From Biomphalaria glabrata (taxonomy: Eukaryota; Mollusca; Gastropoda; Planorbidae), in assembly GCF_947242115.1 (NCBI RefSeq), contig NC_074726.1:5449951-5513950 (forward strand): a DNA stretch of 64,000 nt. Reading direction: 5' to 3'. Positions 56,621 through 64,000 of this stretch are shown here, piece after piece. Each line of letters opens with the position of its first letter. Positions within the stretch are counted from its first letter, which is position 1. Below the pieces are notes generated by a model. It did no database searches. It saw only the letters and a list, made by a program, of their open reading frames with translations, and had not been told where the DNA came from. Made by a program: the position numbers and the translations under genes.

Positions 56621-58290
56621 ACCTTTATTTATGCGTTTTACTGGCACACACAGAAATGGAACACAGATTCGGACTTCCATAGTGTTATTGAACTGTATGT
56701 GATGTGTTCACAATAAATAACCACTAAATTGATATGATATGACTTGTTTATCTAATTCGTGAAGGTTAGTAAAAATAAAAGATCACTGTCAATTTTATTA
56801 CTGGCTCCGATTGTCTCAAAAGTTAAAAAAAAAAAAATCACATCAAGAGACATGATTGATCTTCGATCACCTATAACCAATATGATGCTGATGTGCTAAA
56901 AAATGTTGACGTAAGAAAGAGAACATTTTTAATTATAACTTCATTACTAGAGTATGTTATTCACAGAGCCGGACTTACGGAGGGGGGGGGGAGAGGAGGC
57001 GGGGATACTGCCCCTGGACATCCCCAACGTACCCCCAATAAAATTCTTGAAAGATCAAAAGATTTCTAGGGATCATCAGCTTTAACGTTTTTCTTGTATA
57101 TTTTATAGAATCTCCATTGCTAATCTTTTGTTTTTGTATACCGATAATACCTTAAAGCTTGCGTTTGGCTGTAAGAGCGTGGTTGTGATGTGCCCCCTCG
57201 TAGTGTACACGTAATAGACTTATATCAATGCAGTTTCGGATTCATGGCAGTGCGTTATCTTAGAGCCTTACTCTTCACAAAGTCAAAACATATTATAAAA
57301 AAAAAGAAGGAATATTAGACTAAATAGTTACTACTACTCTATATCTTTCTTCTAAGAAATGGCATAACAATTATCTAATTATATAAGATATAAGTATTTT
57401 TTTATGAATAAAGTAAGTGAATTTTTGTAACGCCTTTCATAAAGTGTATGGGTCACCATAAAAGTCCTGCCCAGGGCCTCTATATTACCTATTTCCGACC
57501 CAGGTTGTCCATATAGACACAAAGGGTTAAGCATGTTTTAAAAATAACTTAGCTTACTTTTAAAATATATTTTGATGTACACATGCAAATAATGACGGCT
57601 CTAGACCTGGCAGGTTGCGATATAGTCGTATAAACTAAGGTACTTCTTTTTTTTTTTTTCCTATGCTTTTAAAAAAATGTAATGCGATGGATAGTCGGCT
57701 TAAATAGGATCGGATTCAGACTTGATAAAGCCCTTATCTATTTGAGATATGGGGGGAGGGGCACTTTCTAGGCATTGATATTGTAAACTAATAAACAAAT
57801 AGGAAGTGAATTTACCACATGTTTAGCTTAACATCATTTTTATGTATAGCAAACCAGCAAGAACTTTTTTTTTTTTGGGGGGGGGGGCGAGGGGGGGGGC
57901 ACGAAAATGAGAGCTTGTGTAGACTGTCCATAATACGTACATCTTGCACTGGTCGTTAGGGTACTGCTCCAGACACAAGTCTAACTAAATCTTTTTAGGG
58001 GTATCATTTTATTTTATACAGAACCACTGAATAGAGCCTAGCTAAGGTCCTTAAAAACAAATTGATGAAACGTCTGTAATATATAAGATAATATTTTTAA
58101 CGCTCAATTTCAATGTACATGTATGTAGAATTAACCAAAATAACCAAACATCGAAGGAGTTAGACATAAAACTTTATAATTTCTTCAACATTACATTGAA
58201 CACCCGTTGTTTGGGCACTCATATCTAACTTGTGATTCCTTTTATCATCCGTTCTCCGGGTCTTCCCGTTTCATTAACTCGTCCGTCTCA
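56621..58290. other. Intergenic, no gene recognised
   Basis: G-rich runs at 56980-57005 and 57878-57900; AGCCGGACTTACGG at 56966 resembles a transposon terminus without a partner. Confidence 0.35.
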
Positions 58291-58465
58291 ATGGACCTCA
58301 TTCACCAATCGTAAACAAACAACATTTAGCCACATGATTCTCTCTCTTCTATTCAAATTGAGTAATACACAATGGCTATCACGTGACAGTTTTTTTTTTC
58401 GTTAATTTATTAATATTATCACGAGGCTAAATGTTGTTTGTTTACTATTGGTGAATGAGGTCCAT
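58291..58465. mobile_element. MITE with about 41-bp terminal inverted repeats, 175 bp
   Basis: Ends ATGGACCTCATTCACCAATC and, inverted, the same with one mismatch inside the arm (AATCGT versus AATAGT). The 93-base centre is AT-rich. Larger relative of the palindrome at 49933. Confidence 0.9.
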
Positions 58466-58689
58466 TCAAACTCGAAGGCTTCACCAGAAACAGTCAATGC
58501 AAGCAAAGATTGAAACATATAGGCCAACACACTTACTGTGTTAAATGTACGATACATCGAAAATTAATTACTACAGTGTAGCATCTTTCTTCGTTATAAT
58601 ATTTAAATCATATTGTATCTTTAAATAAGCTAACATAAGAAATACTACCGAGGACAGACGTACACGGCGAAAAGATAATCTAAACCGAG

Positions 58690-58800
58690 CTCCGGCGGTC
58701 AATGGCTATGCCTGCTCTGAGTGTGGCGAAATATGTAGGTCACAGCTGGGGCTGTGTCATCACGGGAAATACTGCATTTCTCATTAATCTTCGGACTCGA
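58690..58800 (+). repeat. LINE 3' tail fragment
   Basis: Reads NGYACSECGEICRSQLGLC then HHGKYCISH, a finger-like LINE tail as at 44490. Confidence 0.6.
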
Positions 58801-58881
58801 AGACTAGCCTTTTTATTATATATATAATAAGGAAACTCTAAGTTAATATGTTTTCCTCATAAGAAAAATGTGTATCTTTAG

Positions 58882-59750
58882 GCTTGGTGGCGGCGTGGTT
58901 AAGCTCTTGGCCCCAAAACCAAGAGATCTCAAGTCTAGAATAATAAAGTTCCTATAAAAACTGGGACTTTCGACTTCGTAATTTTTTAGGAAGTCAATCG
59001 GTTTCACCCGCTACTGTAATGTGTAACTGGTATACGTTAGAGCATTGAAAGGGTTTTGATGGCCGCATGACACATTTGTTTTAACCGTCGGCATTAGAAC
59101 AGATAAACTCTACATCACCTGTCCCTATAGATTAGCGGTTCTCAACCTTTTTAGCTCGGCGACCCCTAATTCGATTCCCCACTAGGCGGCGACCCCCAAT
59201 CGTGAAATTTATTTCGATCAAAGGCCTAAATACCCCCTAAATGTGATGTTTCTAATGCTATAAAATCGAAATCAAATTTAAAATGTATATATCTGATATT
59301 CATGATTTATTTTACATAGCAAAAGCTTTACGTGAATCTATAATAATGTTGTGCTTAATTATTATTTTTTTAAGTTTATCTTTTGATTTTCAATTTTTTA
59401 CTGTTGAATTTTGCATCTGCATCTTCTGGTAATATGTTCGTATTCTAATTCTATAATATGATATGCCCCCCCCCCCCCCCATTTAATTGACGCTTCACAA
59501 TCGTTTCATGATTCATTTTGCAGCGTCCTAATCTGAATAAATTCCATACAATAGAATGTGAATGTATCGGTGTCAGGTAGAAATATGCTTATTGCAACCC
59601 GCAAGAATCGACAACAAAATACTTGCAATGAAACATAGAAATCAAATGGTCTTAGGCGACCCCTGTCAAAAGGTCATTCGAAAACCAAGGGGGTCGCGAC
59701 CTACAGGTTGAGAACCTATGCTATAGATCGTAAGGGATAAAAGGGTTAAC
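58882..59750 (+). repeat. SINE family I copy split by a hAT insertion
   Basis: 5' and middle part 58882-59132 (GGCGGCGTGGTTAAGCTCTT head), 3' end 59721-59750 (CTATAGATCGTAAGGGATAA). The intervening 588 bp is the hAT element 59133-59720, and the target duplication lies in the SINE's own CTATAGAT. Confidence 0.85.
59133..59720. mobile_element. Non-autonomous hAT element, 588 bp, inserted in a SINE, exact 8-bp target duplication
   Basis: Ends TAGCGGTTCTCAACCTTTTT and, inverted, CATAGGTTCTCAACCTGTAG; flanked by CTATAGAT at 59125-59132 and 59721-59728. GGCGACCCC repeats near both ends; a C run at 59466-59480. Same end family as 29685-32011, so that element type may have supplied its transposase. 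Confidence 0.9.
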
Positions 59751-60029
59751 TTAATTATATTTTTGTTTATAAATTGTGTACTGTGCATCTTTCTTGGTGC
59801 CCTTTGATTCAATATATTTTTATGGACCTTAGGGGAAGGGGATATGATATCACTGACAACATTTCTATGCGTCTTGAAGTTCTCAGCTAGCACAAATAAG
59901 CATAAGCTGATATTGAACTCCAGTCTCCAGCCCCGTTGATACGATATCAAACTGTCTATTTAACTTTGCCACTAATACCACATTTTTCTAACTATTTATA
60001 TTTGTTTCCAAATAATATCACGAATTGAC

Positions 60030-60250
60030 TTTTTTTAGCGGCACCGGAAAGAGGAAAAGACGCTATTTGTTTTGTGTGAAATGTCTGTCCGTCTGTCCAT
60101 CTGTCCGTCCGTCAGTCCGTCCCGTTTAGATCTCGTAAACTAGAAAAGATCGTGAAAATCCGACATCACAATATTTTAGACAATTCAAAGTTCTGATGCA
60201 ACGGCTACTTTTTTTTTTCTGAAAGCGAAAAATCAAATTTTTAAAATCAC
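60030..60250. repeat. Dispersed repeat with (GTCTGTCC)n
   Basis: GTCTGTCCGTCTGTCCATCT followed by TTTAGATCTCGTAAACTAG, a form often seen in molluscan repeats. Class not assigned. Confidence 0.4.
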
Positions 60251-60450
60251 TTATGCAAGCAGTTTTTTAAAGAGAAAAAGCTATTTAGTATGCATTATAA
60301 GTTAGACCTAATTTTAAACGAATAGTAATCTTGTAAACTGCATTTTCATATCTCTGTTTTAATGCAGTAACGTGTAATCTATTATTGATTTGGAGGATTC
60401 GAAAAAGAGATTGAGCCTTTTCAAAATAATTATAACACTTCAGTTAGGTC

Positions 60451-60713
60451 AGTGGAGGCGCAGTAGCTGAGCAGCAAAGCTCTTGGCTTTCGAACCGGGG
60501 GTCCCGGGTTCGAAGACTGAGATTTTCAACTTCAGAATCCATGGGCGCCACTGAGTCCACCCAGCTCCAATGGGTACCTGACATTAGTTGGGGAAAAGTA
60601 AAGGCGGTTGGCCGCTGTGCTGGCTACATGACACCCTCGTTAACCGTAGGCCACAAAAACAGATGAACTTTACATCATCTTCCCTATAGACCACAAGGTC
60701 TGAAAGGGGAACC
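60451..60713 (+). repeat. SINE family I, full length
   Basis: GTAGCTGAGCAGCAAAGCTC head, CCCGGGTTCGAAGAC B box, CCCAGCTCCAATGGGTACCT centre and AGACCACAAGGTCTGAAAGG end. Confidence 0.87.
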
Positions 60714-60721
60714 AATTAGGC

Positions 60722-60955
60722 CAGGTTCACATCTAACTTTGCATTCATTTGCACCTATCCTTTGATCTGCTACACAGTTGGGGCACTACACAAGATCTGT
60801 CAACCTTCTTTCTCCATTCTTATCTCTCATTTGTCTTTGATATAATTTCATTCGGATGTTCTTTCTGAAAATATTGAAGCCTGCCTGGATGGACCACTTC
60901 TGGGGCCGATTTTGAGTTTGTGTTTCTACAAAAACTGTCTTTGTAACCTTGTTTT
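60722..60955 (-). repeat. LINE 3' end, family F, antisense to the CARD paralogue
   Basis: Reverse complement runs CAAGGTTACAAAGACAGTTT to ATGGAGAAAGAAGGTTGACA and CTTGTGTAGTGCCCC, matching 35870-36060. It ends 25 bases before the acceptor of the CARD exon. Confidence 0.82.
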
Positions 60956-60983
60956 TTTTTCTTCTTTTTTTTAAATTCAAGAA

Positions 60984-61190
60984 ATGCAAGCGCAAAGTGG
61001 TGAGTCAATCAGTCGTCTGAGGCTTTATTCTTCGAGCGAAAACATTCTGAGACATCCAAACGAGAGGAGCCTGGACTATAGCACATTACTCAAGATAAAC
61101 ATAGAAAAAAAGTTTACTGACAACATAACTCCTAACATTGCTCAAAACATTTTTAATATTTTTGATAAATACAACAGTAGTGTTTTATTG
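60984..61190 (+). CDS. CARD paralogue exon 1
   Basis: Starts MQAQSGESISRLRLYSSSEN, a Ser-rich leader followed by the first CARD helices. The ATG sits two bases after the acceptor, as in the minus-strand copy. The polypyrimidine tract in front of the acceptor directly adjoins the antisense end of a LINE fragment. Confidence 0.8.
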
Positions 61191-63724
61191 GTAAGTAGAA
61201 AAATAAGCAACTATTTTACTAAACTAAATCTGAAAAATCAATGAATGTATTGTTATAGGTCTACGTTACTTTTCTTGACCTACAAATAAATAAATAATTT
61301 GAACTTTATAGTTAAAGCTGTTTGTATCTAATCTATGTAAATAATTCTTGATTTCAAATAAGTCTCTGTTGCTGTCCTACAGAAGTGTCGGTTTAAATAT
61401 AATAGTTTAATTATTAATTTTTTGATAAAATATAGTATATAACTAAATCCTTATTATTGTAACATATTAAATTAGATGCATCAGTACCCTCCACTGATAC
61501 ATATGCAACGTACATCAAAATCTGGAATTTATTGGTACAAAACAGGTTAATTATATTTGCATTATAATTCAACTTTTAAATTTTTTATTCTTTATATTTT
61601 ATAAGGAGCCCTTCAACATCACCACAGTGCTAACAGCTAAAGAGTTATTGAATCATTTAACAAAATATGAAAACTGGTTTCCAACCTTGTTGAAGTGCCT
61701 AAAGGACAAACAAATACGACTCAATAAATTAGCAAAAGATCTGCAGAAAATAGAAGGTGATTATTATTTAGTTGTTTTTTTTCTCAAGTATGTCATTAAT
61801 CTTGTAACATACATTTAAGTTGAGACTTAGAATCTCACGCATCGTTCGTTGTACAGGTCGGCAAACTTTCGCTGTGAAAGTCGCATAGACACCAAACATA
61901 GAACTTTTGTACAGTTTTAATAATGTGTATTTCAGATCAAGGGTTTGGCCTCTTTGGTAACAAGAGAAGTTGGAAAGGAAAGAGATAGTCTTGCGAGACG
62001 TAAAATGATACAGAGAGAGAGGGAGAGAGGGAGGGAGAGAGAGAGAGGTAGAGAGAGAGGGGAAGAGAGAGAGAGGTAGAGAGAGGGAGGGGGGGGGAGA
62101 AAAGAATAGAGGGAGAGAGAGGTAGAGAGAGAGGGAGAGACAAAGAGAGAGAAAGGGAAAGAGAGAGAGGGAGACAGGGAGAGTAGAGAGAGAGAGAGGT
62201 AGAGAGAGAGAGGGGGGAGAGAGAAAGAGAGGGGGAGAGAGGAAGAGAGGAGGAGAGAGGGAGAGAGAGGGAGAGAGGTAGAGAGAGAGAGAGAGGTAGT
62301 GAGAGAGGAAGAGAGAGAGAGAGGGAGAGATAGAGGGAGAGAGAGGGAGAGAGAGGGAGAGAGAGGGAGAGAGAGGGAGATCGAGATTCACGATCAAATC
62401 AAAGAGAGAGAGAGAGAGGGAGGGAGAGAGATATAGAGAAAGTTAAAGAGAGAGAGGGAGGGAGGGAGAGAGATAGAGAGGGGAGGGAGAGAGAGAGAGA
62501 AAGGGAAAGAGAGAGAGGGAGGGAGGGAGAGAGAGAGAGAATGGGAAGAGAGAGAGGGAGGGAGGGAGAGAGAGAAAGGGAAAGAGAGAGAGGGAGGGAG
62601 GGAGAGAGAGAGAAAAGGAAAGAGAGAGAGGGAGGGATGGAGAGAGAGAAAGGGAAAGAGAGAGAGGGAGGGAGAGAGAGAGAGAGAAAGGAAAAGAGAG
62701 AGAGAGACAGAGAGAGAGGAAGAGAAAGAGAGGGAGACAGGGAGAGAGGTAGAGTGAGAGAGAGAGAGAGAGAGAGGGAGGAAGAGAGTGAGAGAGAGGG
62801 AGAGAGGTAGAGAAAGAGAGAGGTAGAGAGACGGAGAGAGAGAGGGAGAGAGAGAGGGAGAGAGAGAGGGAGAGAGAGATAGGGAGGGAGAGAGAGAGAA
62901 AGGGAAAGAGAGAGAAAGACAGAGAGAGAGGGAGAGAAAGAGAGGGGTACTGGGAGAAAGGTAGAGAAAGAGAGGGAGGAAGAGAGGGAGAGAGGTAGAG
63001 AAAGAGGGAGGTAGAGAGAAGGAGAGAGGTAGAGAGAGACAGGGAGAGAGAGAGGGAGAGAGAGAGAGGGAGAGAGAGAGGGAGACAGAGAGGGAGGGAG
63101 AGAGAGAGAGAAAGGGAAAGAGAGAGAGAGACGGAGAGAGAGAGGAGGAGAAAGAGAGGGAGACAGGGAGAGAGAGAGGGAGAGAGAGAGGGAGACAGAG
63201 AGGGAGGGAGGGAGAGAGAGAGAGAAAGGGAAAGAGAGAGAGAGACAGAGAGAGAGGAAGAGAATGAGAGGGAGACGGAGAGAGAGAGGGAGAGAGAGAG
63301 GGAGGTAGAGAGGGAGAGAGATGGAGAGAGGTAGAGAAAGAGAGAGGGAGAGAGAGGGAGAGAAGTAGAGAGAGAGAGGGAGAGAGGTAGAGAGAGAGAG
63401 GGAGAGAGAGAGGGAGAGAGAGAGGGAGAGAGAGATAGAGAGGGAGAAAGAGATATATTTTTTCTCTCATTCATGGATCAAGTTTAAAAAAAGAAACAAT
63501 TAGATTACCAATTGGTGGTATATAGTTTTTTTGTTTTATATAAAAGGGAGCCTATTCCTGCAGTATTGAGATATATGGTAAACTTATTTTGTGTCTCTTC
63601 CCCTTAGATAAGCTAAGTTTTTTTATATATATTTTTTGTATATTTTGCTGGTTTTTGTTTCGTATGCTGACACTCCGCAGGTAACGTCCGGCAGAGCAGA
63701 CAAAGGCAACAACTTAATGTCCAG
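60984..63724 (+). CDS. CARD-like gene, paralogue of the minus-strand CARD-kinase; runs off right edge
   Basis: Exon 1 60984-61190 (69 codons) and exon 2 61606-61756 together make a CARD-like fold: DYSTLLKINIEKKFTDNI, then VLTAKELLNHLTKYENWFPT and LLKCLKDKQ. Acceptors are TTCAAG|AAATG and TATAAG|GAG; donors are GTAAGT and GTGATT. The intron position inside the CARD matches the minus-strand gene (phase 0 after the fourth-helix region), and both start as AG|AAATGCA. A later exon 63681-63724 (GNVRQSRQRQQLNVQ) has good splice signals and fits the phase. A 21-bp microexon 61936-61956 also fits. Between them lies the polypurine tract. Whether a kinase domain follows beyond 64000 cannot be seen. The region linking VLT to KELL is shorter than in the other copy. 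Confidence 0.8.
61606..61756 (+). CDS. CARD paralogue exon 2
   Basis: Fifty codons plus one base. KYENWFPTLLKCLKDKQIRL aligns with KYENWFQTLLKCLKNRDLNL of the minus-strand gene, the strongest evidence that the two are paralogues. Donor GAAG|GTGATT. Confidence 0.83.
61936..61956 (+). CDS. CARD paralogue, possible microexon or alternative terminal exon
   Basis: After ATTTCAG the frame reads DQGFGLF. It either splices at TTTG|GTAACA or reads through to a stop at about 61978 as a short alternative C-terminus. Phase allows both including and skipping it. Weak support. Confidence 0.3.
62011..63452. repeat. Polypurine (GA/GGGA)n tract, about 1.44 kb
   Basis: Nearly pure purine on the plus strand, units AGAG, GGGAGA and GGAGG, broken only at 62383-62400. 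The minus strand gives spurious Ser/Leu/Pro open frames. It lies in an intron of the CARD paralogue. Confidence 0.98.
63681..63724 (+). CDS. CARD paralogue, probable linker exon
   Basis: Acceptor CTCCGCAG, donor CCAG|GTAAAT. Length 44 bp, open in the required phase, and the same length and phase as the exon after the CARD in the minus-strand gene (21798-21841). Sequence similarity is not obvious, so this rests on structure. Confidence 0.55.
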
Positions 63725-63820
63725 GTAAATGAAAAAAAAAAGTTTACTTTTGTACTATCTTTACTTGTATCCAAAGATTCATTCTAGCTGGCTCTATGAG
63801 TCTCCTTTGTTTCAAATGAA

Positions 63821-64000
63821 GTGTACGTGACTCAAGTGATGTGTATGTGACCCAAGTGATGTGTATGTGACTGAAATGATGTGTATATGACTGAGGTGAT
63901 GTGTACGTGACTGAAGTAATGTGTACGTGACAAGTGATGTGTATGTGACTCAAGTGATGTGTACGTGACTCAAGTGATGTGTACGTGACTCAAGTGATGT
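63821..64000. repeat. 20-bp minisatellite, 9 or more copies, continues past the window
   Basis: Unit GTGTACGTGACTCAAGTGAT with TATG and CTGAAG variants; the last copies are the most uniform. Confidence 0.95.

Noticed and set aside
61768-63474. Long Ser/Leu/Pro open frames on the minus strand (up to 358 aa)
   Set aside because: Pure by-product of the (GA)n tract read as CTCTCC; no splice, start or family support.

Overview
The window is intron-rich, AT-rich animal DNA crowded with transposon debris. It fits a heterobranch gastropod, probably a planorbid snail (Biomphalaria or Bulinus type). The support is the pair of AIG1/GIMAP GTPase genes (a family expanded in such snails), short exons in long repeat-filled introns, about twenty copies of one tRNA-headed SINE, several non-LTR retrotransposon 3' ends, and hAT transposons with intact 8-bp target duplications. 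The species call is inference.

Four host genes can be supported. (1) A minus-strand gene from 23483 down to 914 and past the left edge. I rebuilt 21 exons by eye; every junction has GT/AG signals and the reading phase holds throughout. It encodes an N-terminal CARD-like death fold, a long helical middle and a Src-type tyrosine kinase domain. (2) A minus-strand GIMAP/AIG1 GTPase, 34556-35806. (3) A plus-strand, diverged GIMAP/AIG1 GTPase with a C-terminal membrane segment, 41361-42269. (4) A plus-strand paralogue of the CARD gene, starting at 60984 and leaving the window on the right.

The order is symmetric: CARD-kinase and GIMAP both point left, then GIMAP and CARD gene both point right. Reading outward from about 38.5 kb, each arm has GIMAP first and CARD second, all transcribed outward. 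This suggests an old inverted duplication of a two-gene immune-type cassette. No direct link between the proteins is shown by the sequence; the idea that they work together rests on family knowledge (CARDs assemble signalling complexes, GIMAPs act in immune cells and on membranes) and on the paired layout.

Region by region: 1-23.5 kb is the CARD-kinase gene, its introns holding a solo LTR, LINE and SINE fragments, a 2.58-kb hAT element and satellites. 23.5-34.5 kb is intergenic, with a degraded 2.3-kb hAT transposon. 34.5-42.4 kb is the divergent GIMAP pair with a 1.9-kb hAT element between. 42.4-60.9 kb is repeat-rich, with a 1.8-kb 20-bp minisatellite, a very uniform 2.3-kb 33-bp minisatellite carrying long open frames, palindromic MITEs and a 341-bp tandem duplication. 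60.98-64 kb is the CARD paralogue, with a 1.45-kb polypurine intron and a 20-bp satellite at the edge.
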